In this document: positions 7,317-14,465 of the stretch, in pieces
How positions within the stretch are numbered: position 1 is the first letter of the stretch
Layout: each line of letters opens with the position of its first letter
Source: Candidatus Saccharimonadota bacterium
Lineage (GTDB): Bacteria > Patescibacteriota > Saccharimonadia > UBA4664
Direction: 5' to 3'
Length of the DNA stretch: 27,624 nucleotides
Assembly (NCBI GenBank): GCA_029288275.1
Contig: JARIHM010000148.1
Span: forward strand, 1-27,624
The notes under the pieces: model-generated
The model's input: the letters and a program-made list of their open reading frames with translations, nothing else
What the model was told of the DNA's origin: nothing
The model's database searches: none
Position numbers and translations under genes: made by a program

Positions 7317-8630
7317 ATGGCAGCAGGCATCACAGGACACATCAAGATTATCCGCGGACTCATCGTAGAGGTAGCATTTGCTGGCGATGAGCGGCCCGCG
7401 TTGCGCGAGGTGCTCACTATTGAGGGCCATCCGGAGATTATGCTCGAGATCGAGTCATTCACCGAGCACCGCGATGCGGTCTGTATTAGTCTCACCACCA
7501 GTCCGCTGGTGAAGCGAGGCGCCAAGGTGGTATCGGTTGGTACGCCTATTAGCGTGCCAACAGGCGCCGTTACTCGGGGCCGGCTGTTCAACTCGCTGGG
7601 CATTCCCGTGGATAACAAAGAGCCCATTGGCCCCGAGGTACCGCGCCGCAGTATCTATGCACCTGCCACTACGAGCCAGGTCTTCGATAACAAAGATGAG
7701 TTGCTTGAGACCGGCATTAAGGTAATCGATTTCTTTACGCCGTTCGTCAAAGGTCGCAAAATCGGCATCATCGGTGGTGCTGGTGTGGGCAAGACCGTGC
7801 TCATCACCGAGATCATCCATAACATTGCCAAGGACGAGAGCAAACTGGCTTTCTTTGCCGGCATTGGTGAGCGTATTCGTGAGGGTAATGAGCTCTACAA
7901 CACCATCGTAGAGCGGCAAATGCTGGGGTCCACCATCATGTTTTATGGCCAGATGAACGAGAATCCGGCCATGCGTGCACTCGTGGGCTTGAGCGCCACC
8001 ACCTTGGCTGAATACTTCCGCGACGAAGAAAATGCTGACATCCTATTCTTTGTCGACAACGTCTACCGTCATATTCAGGCCGGTAACGAGCTGTCCACCA
8101 TGATGGGCCAGATTCCAAGTGAGGGCGGCTACCAAGCTACCATCTTCTCTGATCTCAAGCGTTTTCAGGACCGGCTTTACTCCAATGCTAATGGTTCGAT
8201 TACGGCTATCCAGACCATCTTTATTCCGGCCGACGACCTCACCGACCCAGCCGTGCAAGAGATCTCCTCGCAGATCGACTCGGTCATCGTGCTAAGCCGT
8301 GCCGTGGCCGAGGCTGGTATTCGCCCTGCCGTCGACCTTATTAAAACCAGCTCCTCGCTGCTCACGCCCGAGATTGTGGGCGATCGCCACTACCTGCTAG
8401 TTACCCAGGTACAGGCCATCATGCAAAAGTATGATAGCCTTAAAAACATTATCGCCATCATCGGTGAAAACGAGCTCAGCCCCCAGGATCGCAGTGACTA
8501 CCAGAAGGCCAAAAAGCTGATCGAATTCTTTAGCCAGAGCATGTTCGTAACCGAGGCGCTTAACGGCGTGCCGGGAGTGTACTTCAGCCGCGAGCAGACG
8601 TTGAGCGGGGTAGAGGAGATCCTCATTTAA
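7317..8630 (+). CDS. atpD: F1 ATPase catalytic subunit beta, divergent
   Basis: 437 residues, shorter than the usual 460-480 because the end after SGVEEILI is trimmed. The Walker A motif GGAGVGKT is at 153-160. The catalytic Glu and Arg in GERIREGN are at 185-186, and FVDNVYR at 245-251 keeps the Asp, Asn and Arg that contact Mg and phosphate. Hydrolysis therefore looks possible. Departures are notable. The GIYPAVDP stretch is GIRPAVDL, putting Arg336 where the adenine-stacking Tyr (E. coli Tyr331) should be. The DSTSR motif is degraded to IKTSSS, MGQIPSEGGYQ replaces LGRxPSAVGYQ, and DELSEED is NELSPQD (385-391). There is no Shine-Dalgarno before the ATG. A TAAAAT at 7298-7303 may be a weak internal promoter. 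Confidence 0.95.
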   Translation: MAAGITGHIKIIRGLIVEVAFAGDERPALREVLTIEGHPEIMLEIESFTEHRDAVCISLTTSPLVKRGAKVVSVGTPISVPTGAVTRGRLFNSLGIPVDNKEPIGPEVPRRSIYAPATTSQVFDNKDELLETGIKVIDFFTPFVKGRKIGIIGGAGVGKTVLITEIIHNIAKDESKLAFFAGIGERIREGNELYNTIVERQMLGSTIMFYGQMNENPAMRALVGLSATTLAEYFRDEENADILFFVDNVYRHIQAGNELSTMMGQIPSEGGYQATIFSDLKRFQDRLYSNANGSITAIQTIFIPADDLTDPAVQEISSQIDSVIVLSRAVAEAGIRPAVDLIKTSSSLLTPEIVGDRHYLLVTQVQAIMQKYDSLKNIIAIIGENELSPQDRSDYQKAKKLIEFFSQSMFVTEALNGVPGVYFSREQTLSGVEEILI

Positions 8631-8941
8631 TGGCCGTTGACTCCACGGGCAGCTCAACCTACGGGGCGGCTTACCAAGCGCAGGCTACTAAGACGGGACC
8701 GCATCTCAAGGTTAAGATCTTTAGCCCGTACCAGACCTATTATGAAGGCGATGCCGCTTCGTTGACGGCCGCCAACCGTACTGGTCCTTTCGATATTCTG
8801 CCAGGCCATATTAACTTTTTCTCGCTGCTTACTGGCGGCCAAGTGGTGCTCAATACTGGCTTTCAGCGCTTGGAGTTTCAAATCACCCGGGGTATTCTGC
8901 GGGTGAATCGCGACGAAGTTACACTCTTTGCCGACGTTTAG
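8630..8941 (+). CDS. atpC: F1 ATPase subunit epsilon, short form
   Basis: 103 residues. After about 24 extra N-terminal residues comes the epsilon beta-sandwich: LKVKIFSPYQTYYEGDA, then GPFDILPGHINFFSLLTGG and RGILRVNRDEVTLFAD. GxFxILPGH is the family hallmark. The protein ends with the sandwich. The C-terminal two-helix domain, which in many bacteria inhibits ATP hydrolysis, is missing. The start overlaps the beta stop (TAATG). No plus-strand terminator with a T-run follows; the hairpin at 8954-8978 is oriented for the opposite strand. Confidence 0.9.
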   Translation: MAVDSTGSSTYGAAYQAQATKTGPHLKVKIFSPYQTYYEGDAASLTAANRTGPFDILPGHINFFSLLTGGQVVLNTGFQRLEFQITRGILRVNRDEVTLFADV

Positions 8942-8953
8942 AACTCATAAAAA

Positions 8954-8978
8954 GCTCTGGACGAAAACCGTCCAGAGC
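8954..8978 (-). terminator. Hairpin terminator of the small Cys/His gene cluster
   Basis: A 10-bp perfect stem (GCTCTGGACG with CGTCCAGAGC) and a five-base loop. On the minus strand it is followed by TTTTTATG, so it terminates the genes coming from the right. On the plus strand it may still stop the ATPase operon, without a T-run. Confidence 0.75.
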
Positions 8979-8987
8979 CAGTTGAGC

Positions 8988-9176
8988 TTAGCACCCTCGG
9001 CGTTTCCGCCGCGGATCGCTACAGTAGTAACCCCCGCAGATAATGCAGTGGTGAATGTGACGCTTCTTGACCATTGCCTGAACCTCTGCCGGATAGATGT
9101 GCTTAGACTGCATTGCAGTCCGGAAACCCTGGGGGTGGGTGCAGGTAGGCTTCCTGGGTACCTGGTCGCTTGGCAT
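8988..9176 (-). CDS. Small Cys/His putative zinc-binding protein A
   Basis: 62 residues, starting at an ATG that follows AGGAG by 4 bases; an in-frame upstream ATG at 9191 has no such site. The pattern is C-x-H-P-Q at residues 12-16, YPAEVQAMV in the middle, then HHCIICGGYYC (44-52), ending in basic residues (RRKRR). The CxH and CxxC pairs suit a single zinc ion. The middle and the CxHPQ start are shared with protein C (9476-9649), and the CxH/CxxC layout with protein B (9261-9437). Last gene before the terminator. Function unknown; nucleic-acid or protein binding is possible given the basic tail. Confidence 0.65.
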   Translation of the reverse strand: MPSDQVPRKPTCTHPQGFRTAMQSKHIYPAEVQAMVKKRHIHHCIICGGYYCSDPRRKRRGC

Positions 9177-9202
9177 GACACTCCTGTCCAAAAGAGAAGG
9201 AG

Positions 9203-9226
9203 CCAGGGCGAGGATGCCCGCCCTGG
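9203..9226 (-). other. Hairpin between two small zinc-binding-type genes
   Basis: An 8-bp stem (CCAGGGCG with CGCCCTGG) and an 8-base loop lie between genes B and A. On the minus strand a pyrimidine-rich CTCCTTCTCTTTT follows. It may be an attenuator, a processing site or a weak terminator. Confidence 0.4.
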
Positions 9227-9260
9227 CGTGAACGCTCAGATCAGCTTGCGAAAAGGTTAA

Positions 9261-9437
9261 CTACCGTTTATTGCGGGGCCGGCTACTAGCCTTAACGTAG
9301 AACTTATCGCAACCGGGGCAATACTTCACATCCCCGTTTTTATAGGTAGTGTTATCCTCTGCACCGGCATCATCTCGGGCCGCCTTGATGGTGTCTCGAA
9401 CCAGCACGTTGGATTGAGCGTGATTGCAAGAGGGCAT
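9261..9437 (-). CDS. Small Cys/His putative zinc-binding protein B
   Basis: 58 residues. C-N-H at 4-6 and C-P-G-C at 40-43 (KYCPGCDKFYV) form a likely single zinc site; the tail is basic (SSRPRNKR). A perfect GGAGG lies 6-7 bases before the ATG, which strongly supports a real gene despite the length. It lies 38 bases downstream of gene C and 84 upstream of gene A, all in one direction. The family is unknown to me. Confidence 0.65.
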   Translation of the reverse strand: MPSCNHAQSNVLVRDTIKAARDDAGAEDNTTYKNGDVKYCPGCDKFYVKASSRPRNKR

Positions 9438-9475
9438 GGTAGGCCTCCAAAATCAATCTGACTGACTTCGCGACG

Positions 9476-9649
9476 TCAAAGAGGTTCGGTATACCAAAAA
9501 ACGTTGTGGACTGGGCAATAGTTGAGGTGCTGCTTATCCGTGAGCCTTGCTCGAATCTCTGCGGGATGCTTTTTCTTGGCCGCCGCCTTGCTCTTGGCAA
9601 TGAGTTCCTGGGGGTGGCGACAGCCAGAATCTAGCTTTGGCTTCCGCAT
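9476..9649 (-). CDS. Small Cys/His putative zinc-binding protein C
   Basis: 57 residues: C-R-H-P-Q at 10-14, a lysine-rich helix (SKAAAKKKHPAEIRARL), then C-P-V-H at 45-48 and an aromatic end (FWYTEPL). The HPAEIRA segment matches YPAEVQA of protein A, and CxHPQ is identical in layout, so A and C are paralogues. AGGAG sits 5 bases before the ATG. A weak promoter (TGAACC, 18 bases, TATAGT on the minus strand at about 9683-9712) lies just upstream, so C-B-A probably form one short transcript. Confidence 0.65.
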   Translation of the reverse strand: MRKPKLDSGCRHPQELIAKSKAAAKKKHPAEIRARLTDKQHLNYCPVHNVFWYTEPL

Positions 9650-9713
9650 AGCGCTCCTGGGCGTCGGTAACAGGGCCGGAGCAACTATATCATAGTACGC
9701 GGGTTACGGTTCA

Positions 9714-10115
9714 CTACAGGGGCCGGAGCGTCGGTGCCGGCGTGGGCAGATCCACTCGGCCAGTCAGGCACTGTCGGCCGCGACCATGGTGCGAGAAATC
9801 GATGTAACCGTCGGCCGGCGCCATTGCCGGAATCGGGCCGCCGGAGGCATCGGTCTGGAAGACACCGCAGAGCTCAAAATCGTTGGTGCCGACTACGTGG
9901 TATTCCAGCCCCGACCGGTCAATTGTAAGATCGTTCAGGGTTAATGGCAGGCGCTTGTAGTGGTCGGCGTAGTTACGAATGCTACCCTGGGCAGTGTTTA
10001 GACGGTTGACCAGGTCGCTATCAGCCTTGGCTGGCCCCACTAAATGGTATTGCCACAAAATGGCGCCCAGGCTCACGACGATAAGCAGGCCAATAAAGGT
10101 GTAAGCAGCTTTCAC
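9714..10115 (-). CDS. Membrane-anchored small protein next to DUF5671 gene
   Basis: 133 residues from a GTG that overlaps the stop of the preceding DUF5671 gene (GTGA). One N-terminal helix (about 3-22, YTFIGLLIVVSLGAILWQY) anchors an outside domain. After a helix DLVNRLNTAQGSIRNYADHY come LPLTLNDL, LEYHVVGTNDFELCGVF and GRGRQCLTGR, and the protein ends in a Pro/Thr tail. The layout of long helix plus small beta part with two Cys (in ELCG and RQCL) resembles a pseudopilin-like fold, but no prepilin peptidase motif is visible. The paired translation with DUF5671 suggests the two act together. Confidence 0.75.
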   Translation of the reverse strand: MKAAYTFIGLLIVVSLGAILWQYHLVGPAKADSDLVNRLNTAQGSIRNYADHYKRLPLTLNDLTIDRSGLEYHVVGTNDFELCGVFQTDASGGPIPAMAPADGYIDFSHHGRGRQCLTGRVDLPTPAPTLRPL

Positions 10116-10807
10116 GCCTTGTCCCTATGGTGCTCATCCACCCAGTAGTAGGTAAAAATCAGGCCGGCAATACAGACCGTGATGAGCATATGTAGTAAAT
10201 TACCGGTCGGCGCGCTCACATTGCTGCTGTAGCCGCTACTGTCGGCGCCCGAGAGGAGGCTGTAAATGTAGGTGACGAGCCGGAATAGGCCCCATAAGAA
10301 AGCCACCACCAGGGTGATTTGCACCGCATGGCGGCGCGAGGGGTCATCACGCAGTGCTGTCTCGCTCATCTCTGCCCGCCGGAGCCGCAAGAATAGCAGG
10401 GCAAAGATCGGCAAGGACACAATCAGCGCTGCGGCCGCGTAAGAGGCAAAGGTGCTGTCGCTGCTACCGGCATTAAAGCTGTTATCCACAATGTGGTGCA
10501 GTAGTGCCCCCAGCGATATTGCCGTCACGCCCATGGCAAGAAACATAATAGTGTACTCCAGACCACGGGTAGTCCGCTGCTGCACTACGGCAATGGGGCC
10601 GTCGTTGTGCCGAGACAGGCTGTTATCATCGCCATGGCCAGGCGGGGGTGGCGGCATAAGCAGCGCATCATCTTTGGCCTTAAGCGCCTCCTTTACCTGG
10701 TCGGCATCCCAGCCTGCTGCTACTAGGTTATCTTGAATATCCCGGTCCGCCATCTTGCGGCTACGGGCAAACACCACATACTGCAATAATTGATGATTCA
10801 TATCCAC
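10112..10807 (-). CDS. DUF5671-type membrane protein
   Basis: 231 residues. Residues 1-45 form a small helical module (VVFARSRKMADRDIQDNLVAAGWDADQVKEAL), like a UBA/SHOCT-type repeat that often precedes membrane domains in these bacteria. A Pro/Gly/His linker follows, then four membrane helices (about 85-105, 122-140, 165-185 and 205-222). The stretch RGLEYTIMFLAMGVTAISLG with HHIVD after it is typical of DUF5671. Its role is unknown; it is located in the cytoplasmic membrane. A GTG at 10807 or an ATG two codons later may be the start. A TTGACA promoter lies close upstream. Confidence 0.8.
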   Translation of the reverse strand: MDMNHQLLQYVVFARSRKMADRDIQDNLVAAGWDADQVKEALKAKDDALLMPPPPPGHGDDNSLSRHNDGPIAVVQQRTTRGLEYTIMFLAMGVTAISLGALLHHIVDNSFNAGSSDSTFASYAAAALIVSLPIFALLFLRLRRAEMSETALRDDPSRRHAVQITLVVAFLWGLFRLVTYIYSLLSGADSSGYSSNVSAPTGNLLHMLITVCIAGLIFTYYWVDEHHRDKA

Positions 10808-10822
10808 TCGCTATTTATGGCC

Positions 10823-10852
10823 AGTATGGGCGGGCTGGGGCGGCCCTGTCAA
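10823..10852 (-). promoter_or_regulatory. Promoter of the DUF5671 operon
   Basis: On the minus strand a perfect TTGACA (10847-10852) and CATACT (10823-10828) are separated by 18 bases. The predicted start of transcription leaves a leader of only about 10-15 bases before the GTG. Confidence 0.6.
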
Positions 10853-10977
10853 TAATGGTTTTGCTTAAAAAAGCCTTGGCCAAAATGCAAGTTTAATTCG
10901 CCGCTATTCTAACCGAGCCAACAGATAGGAGAGTGCTAAAAAAGTGTAAAAACTGGCTCATCAAAGCCGAAAAACGG

Positions 10978-11005
10978 TTGACATCATCTGAAGCATAAGC
11001 ATAAT
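10978..11005 (+). promoter_or_regulatory. Promoter of the 11039 gene
   Basis: A perfect TTGACA (10978-10983), a 16-base spacer and CATAAT (11000-11005). The leader is about 27 bases, with AGGAATTG before the ATG. It lies back to back with the DUF5671 promoter; the 231-base gap between the two genes otherwise shows nothing clear. Confidence 0.7.
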
Positions 11006-11038
11006 AACAGGTAAGAATATCATTAAATAGGAATTGTC

Positions 11039-11257
11039 ATGGCTTACTCCCACACCAACTCGAAGGGCCAACAGTACTTTCTGCATATGAAGGACGTGAC
11101 GCTTAAGGGCGGTCGTTTGCAGCGAATTTACTTCTTTGCCCGCGATGTGCGTGAAGGTGCTGTTGATGCGATGCCAGCCGGTTACATGGTCGTCGAAAAC
11201 CCACGGACCGGCTTGCCTGTACTCAAGAAGGATCCGGCACTCGCAGCTGCAGCATAA
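11039..11257 (+). CDS. Small conserved hypothetical protein
   Basis: 72 residues. It begins MAYSHTNSKGQQYFLHMKDV, followed by TLKGGRLQRIYFFARDV, then LPxG-like AMPAGYMVVENPRTGLPVLKK and a poly-Ala end. Its own strong promoter and terminator show a monocistronic, probably well-expressed gene. The string Y-F-L-H, K-x-V-T-L-K-G-G, I-Y-F-F is one I recall from short hypothetical proteins of Patescibacteria and some other phyla. No function is known to me. It has no membrane segment or signal peptide, so it is cytoplasmic. Confidence 0.8.
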   Translation: MAYSHTNSKGQQYFLHMKDVTLKGGRLQRIYFFARDVREGAVDAMPAGYMVVENPRTGLPVLKKDPALAAAA

Positions 11258-11282
11258 GCCTCAACCGGGGCACACCAGGAAG

Positions 11283-11302
11283 CCGCCTCTGGGCGGTTTT
11301 TT
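11283..11302 (+). terminator. Terminator of the 11039 gene
   Basis: The stem CCGCC/GGCGG around the loop TCTG is followed by six T. It lies 25 bases after the stop codon. Confidence 0.85.
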
Positions 11303-11413
11303 GGTATCAACCTGAGATTATGCTTATGCATAGATACAGTATACACTAAACTTCTTAAAAGCTAAGATAATTTTAAGATTCTTTCTCAGCTTAAGCTGGA
11401 ATCACGCGTAACG

Positions 11414-11443
11414 TTGCGTCGGTTTTATCTTGCATGCTAAGCT
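11414..11443 (+). promoter_or_regulatory. Candidate promoter of the ABC exporter operon
   Basis: TTGCGT (11414-11419), 18 bases, then TAAGCT (11438-11443) preceded by TGC as an extended -10. It ends 9 bases before the ATG at 11453, and no Shine-Dalgarno is present. The upstream DNA holds an imperfect palindrome (ACGCGTAACGTTGCGT, 11404-11419) over the -35 that could be an operator, and the inverted pair CTTAAAA/TTTTAAG. Confidence 0.4.
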
Positions 11444-11452
11444 AAATTCATT

Positions 11453-12217
11453 ATGAGCCAAACGACACTACTGGAAGTCAAGAACCTCCGTAAAACTTAT
11501 GACGACGGCTTTGAGGCCGTTAAGGGTGTAAGCTTCAATGTAAAGAAAGGCGAGGTGTTTGGCATCCTAGGGCCAAATGGTGCCGGCAAGACTACCACTC
11601 TGGAAATGATCGAGGGTATGCGGCCGATCACGAGCGGCGCGGCCATGCTTGATGGCATCGACGTACAGAAGCATCCTTATGCCGTCAAGGAGCGGATTGG
11701 AGTGCAGCTGCAGTCATCTTCGTTTTTCCCCAATCTTAGCTTGGTGGAGCTGCTGCGGCTCTTTAGCGATCTGTACGCCGAATCAACCAACGCCATGGAG
11801 CTGCTGCGCGAGGTAGGCCTGGAAGAGAAGGCCAAGGCACAGGTAAAGGAGCTATCGGGCGGCCAGAAGCAGCGCTTCAGTATCGCTACCACTCTCGTAA
11901 ATAATCCGGTCGCTGTTTTCCTGGACGAGCCTACTACCGGCCTCGACCCCCAGGCTCGTCGCAATCTCTGGGATTTAGTGCAGCAGATCCAAAAGAAGGG
12001 CACAACGGTCATCATCACGACCCACTACATGGAAGAGGCGCAGGTACTGTGTGACCGGGTGGCCATCATGGACGAGGGTCAGGTAATTGCCTTGGATACG
12101 CCCGACAACCTCATTAAGCAGCTGTTGGACCGGGGCTTTAAGCCACAGACCAAGGTTGCGCCAGCCACTTTGGAGGATGTCTTCATTGATCTGACCGGGA
12201 AGGAGCTGAGAGATTAA
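11453..12217 (+). CDS. ABC transporter ATP-binding protein
   Basis: 254 residues. Walker A GPNGAGKT is near residue 40-47, the Q-loop at LQSSSFFPN, the signature LSGGQKQR at about 134-141, Walker B VFLDEP near 155-160 and the switch His in TTHYMEEA near 190. The nearest class is the DrrA/CcmA-like ATPase that energises ABC-2 type exporters. The permease gene starts one base after the stop, so the two make one transporter. The short C-terminal part (ATLEDVFIDLTGKEL) is the usual ending of this class. The substrate cannot be read from the sequence. Confidence 0.95.
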   Translation: MSQTTLLEVKNLRKTYDDGFEAVKGVSFNVKKGEVFGILGPNGAGKTTTLEMIEGMRPITSGAAMLDGIDVQKHPYAVKERIGVQLQSSSFFPNLSLVELLRLFSDLYAESTNAMELLREVGLEEKAKAQVKELSGGQKQRFSIATTLVNNPVAVFLDEPTTGLDPQARRNLWDLVQQIQKKGTTVIITTHYMEEAQVLCDRVAIMDEGQVIALDTPDNLIKQLLDRGFKPQTKVAPATLEDVFIDLTGKELRD

Positions 12218-12218
12218 T

Positions 12219-13322
12219 ATGAACCGCACGCTAACCTCCCTGTGGAGCCTAACCATTGCGTCTACTAAGATGTATTTCCGTAATAAGTCGGCGGTGTTCT
12301 TTACGCTGTTCTTGCCATTGGCGTTTATTGGTGTGTTTGGGCTGCTGAGCCAATCCGGCACTAGTTCATTCACGCTCGATGTAACCAACCATTCCTCCAC
12401 CACACTAGCCAAGAACGTGGTGAGCGCGCTGGGTAAGGTGAGCGCCTTTAAGGTAAATGAGGTGAGCGAAGCAGATGGCGCCACTCAGCTTGGCAAAGGT
12501 AAGGCTGATCTGCAAGTGATCATTCCGGCCGATTTCGGCCAAGTTGATCCAGCTACGCACCGGGTAAAGGCTACCAAGATCATCACGCACTACAACGCCG
12601 GTAAGCCGCAGAACGGCCAGGCTGCTAACCTGGTGCTAGGTCAGATTGTGGCCGGCATTAACGACCAAGTAACCCAGGCACCGCAAATCATCAGCCTCGA
12701 CTCTAACGGTGTTAAGACCAATAATCTGGGCACTATCGACTTCCTGCTGCCGGGCATTCTGGCTATGAGCATTATGCAGCTCGGTATCTTTAGCGTAGCT
12801 TTCGCCTTTGTGTCCATGAAGACTACCGGCATGCTACGGCGCATTCAGGCTACGCCCACGCATCCCCTCAACTTCGTGGTAGCGCAGGGTGTTACCCGCC
12901 TGTTGATCGGTCTGCTGCAGGTGGTTCTACTGACAGTCCTGGGCGTCTGGTTCTTTGGCTTCCACATGCTGGGCAACTGGCTCACCTTCTTATTGATGGC
13001 CATCTTGGGTACGCTGGTATTCTTGGGCTTCGGCTTTACGGTGGCGGGGTGGGCCAAGGATGAGAACCAGGCCGCGCCTATTGCCAACATCTTCTCGTTC
13101 CCAATGTTGTTCTTGAGCGGTATCTTCTTCCCGCGCGATGCCTTCCCGGATTGGCTCAAGCGCATCACTGACTTCTTCCCGCTGACCTATCTGGCCGATG
13201 CCTTCCGCAGTATTGCCAATGAAGGCGCTCACATTACTCAACTGGGCGGTGACATTCTGGGCTTGGTCGTGTGGGGCCTCATTATGTTCGCAGTGGCGGT
13301 TAAGGTGTTCAAGTGGGAGTAG
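12219..13322 (+). CDS. ABC-2 type transporter permease
   Basis: 367 residues. The first membrane helix (about 22-43, FFTLFLPLAFIGVFGLL) is followed by an outside domain (about 45-170) and then five hydrophobic segments from about 174 to the end (FLLPGILAMSIMQLGIF, VVLLTVLGVWFFGF, FLLMAILGTLVFLGF, SFPMLFLSGIFFP and the C-terminal one). This is the six-helix plan of the ABC2 membrane family, with FPMLFLSGIFFP and PLTYLADAFR typical near the end. It pairs with the ATPase just upstream for export of an unknown substrate. The gap to the DsbB-type gene is 44 bases with no terminator, so co-transcription is likely. Confidence 0.92.
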   Translation: MNRTLTSLWSLTIASTKMYFRNKSAVFFTLFLPLAFIGVFGLLSQSGTSSFTLDVTNHSSTTLAKNVVSALGKVSAFKVNEVSEADGATQLGKGKADLQVIIPADFGQVDPATHRVKATKIITHYNAGKPQNGQAANLVLGQIVAGINDQVTQAPQIISLDSNGVKTNNLGTIDFLLPGILAMSIMQLGIFSVAFAFVSMKTTGMLRRIQATPTHPLNFVVAQGVTRLLIGLLQVVLLTVLGVWFFGFHMLGNWLTFLLMAILGTLVFLGFGFTVAGWAKDENQAAPIANIFSFPMLFLSGIFFPRDAFPDWLKRITDFFPLTYLADAFRSIANEGAHITQLGGDILGLVVWGLIMFAVAVKVFKWE

Positions 13323-13366
13323 GCTTTAAGCCAACTCTCAGCTCGCTTCCCCAAACTTAACCACAG

Positions 13367-13819
13367 ATGATAAAGCGATTCTTTGCTACCAGCCTCGGAC
13401 TGATCGGCCGCTACGGGCACTACCTTGCCTGGACCATTGCTCTGCTGAGTATGCTCCTTAGCTTGTATTTGAGCGATGTGCTGCATTTCTTGCCCTGCGT
13501 CTTGTGCTGGTGGACGCGTATCCTGATGTATCCGCTGGTGGCGGTAATCGGCGTGGGCATTTTGCGCCGCGAGTGGCAGTGGGTGTACTACGTGCTGCCG
13601 CTGACACTGGTAGGTAATGCGCTCACGGCTTATCACTCACTGTTGCAGTGGGGGATTATTCCGGAGGCGCTGGCGCCCTGTACCAATGGCATCCCTTGCA
13701 CTACCAAATACCTCGATTTCTTTGGCTTTGTGACGATTCCGTTCCTAGGACTGCTCGCTTTTACTGGAATTAATGTATGCTTATACCTGTACTGGAAGGA
13801 GAATAAACGTGTCGCGTGA
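13367..13819 (+). CDS. DsbB/BdbC-type disulfide bond oxidoreductase
   Basis: 150 residues with four membrane helices. The first Cys pair is C44-x-x-C47 (LPCVLCWW) and the second C105/C111 (APCTNGIPC) lies in the outside loop. The fourth helix follows FFGFVTIPFLG. These are the two redox pairs that pass electrons from DsbA to quinone, and the size and five-residue spacing between C105 and C111 fit the BdbC type. It is followed by a DsbA-type gene starting within its last codons, so the pair is a complete oxidative folding system for exported proteins. The start ATG lacks a good ribosome site. Confidence 0.92.
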   Translation: MIKRFFATSLGLIGRYGHYLAWTIALLSMLLSLYLSDVLHFLPCVLCWWTRILMYPLVAVIGVGILRREWQWVYYVLPLTLVGNALTAYHSLLQWGIIPEALAPCTNGIPCTTKYLDFFGFVTIPFLGLLAFTGINVCLYLYWKENKRVA

Positions 13820-14462
13820 AGCAAAGATTCTAATTGGCATTCTGGTCGTGATTGTGGGTGGTATGATCGGCTTGTTTGTGGTGATGAACCAGGGCGGGAG
13901 TACTAATACGGGTGGTTTGGTGGATGATAAGACTTTGATTAAGTCCACTACACACCAAGAGGGTAGCGGCTCGGTCAAGCTGGTGGAGTTTGGCGATTAC
14001 CAGTGTCCGGCTTGCGGCAATGCCTACCCGATTGTGCAGCAGATCATGAAGGACTATCAGGGTAAGGTGACACTCTACTTCCGCAATTTCCCGCTTACCA
14101 ACCTACACCCCAACGCTACGGTAGCAGCTAACGCTGCCGAAGAGGCAGCTGATCTGGGCAAGTTCTGGCAGATGCACGACCTGCTGTACGAGAAGCAGAA
14201 GGAGTGGGTCGGATTACCGCAGGCGCAGGCGATCGCCAAGTTTGCTGACTACGCCAACTCACTCGGTATCGACGGTAGCAAGGTGGCCGATGCCGCCACT
14301 AACCAGACCGAGAAATCCCGCATTGATGCCGATGTGACTGATGGCAATACCCTGCAGGTAAATGCTACGCCAACCTTCTACGTGAACGATCGCCAAGTGA
14401 CGAGCGGCGTGGGTTACAATGACCTCAAAGCCGCCATCGATGCGGCGCTCAAGGGCAAGTAA
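13809..14462 (+). CDS. Membrane-anchored DsbA-type thiol oxidoreductase
   Basis: 217 residues from a GTG at 13809. I choose it because AAGGAG lies 7 bases before, although the frame is open further upstream. One N-terminal anchor (about 6-28, ILIGILVVIVGGMIGLFVV) leads to a thioredoxin-fold domain with C66-P-A-C69 (YQCPACG), PLTNLHPNA, and the cis-Pro loop in NATPTFYVNDR. This is the DsbA/BdbD plan with a helical insert. It oxidises cysteines in secreted proteins and is recharged by the DsbB-type neighbour. It overlaps the upstream gene by 11 bases and ends 3 bases before the convergent ZIP gene, with no terminator between. Confidence 0.92.
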   Translation: MSREAKILIGILVVIVGGMIGLFVVMNQGGSTNTGGLVDDKTLIKSTTHQEGSGSVKLVEFGDYQCPACGNAYPIVQQIMKDYQGKVTLYFRNFPLTNLHPNATVAANAAEEAADLGKFWQMHDLLYEKQKEWVGLPQAQAIAKFADYANSLGIDGSKVADAATNQTEKSRIDADVTDGNTLQVNATPTFYVNDRQVTSGVGYNDLKAAIDAALKGK

Positions 14463-14465
14463 GCC

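Noticed and set aside
8945..9260. Plus-strand open frame of 110 codons at 8928-9260
   Set aside because: It crosses the terminator hairpin, has no ribosome site, and is antisense to small genes with clear ribosome sites and Cys/His motifs.
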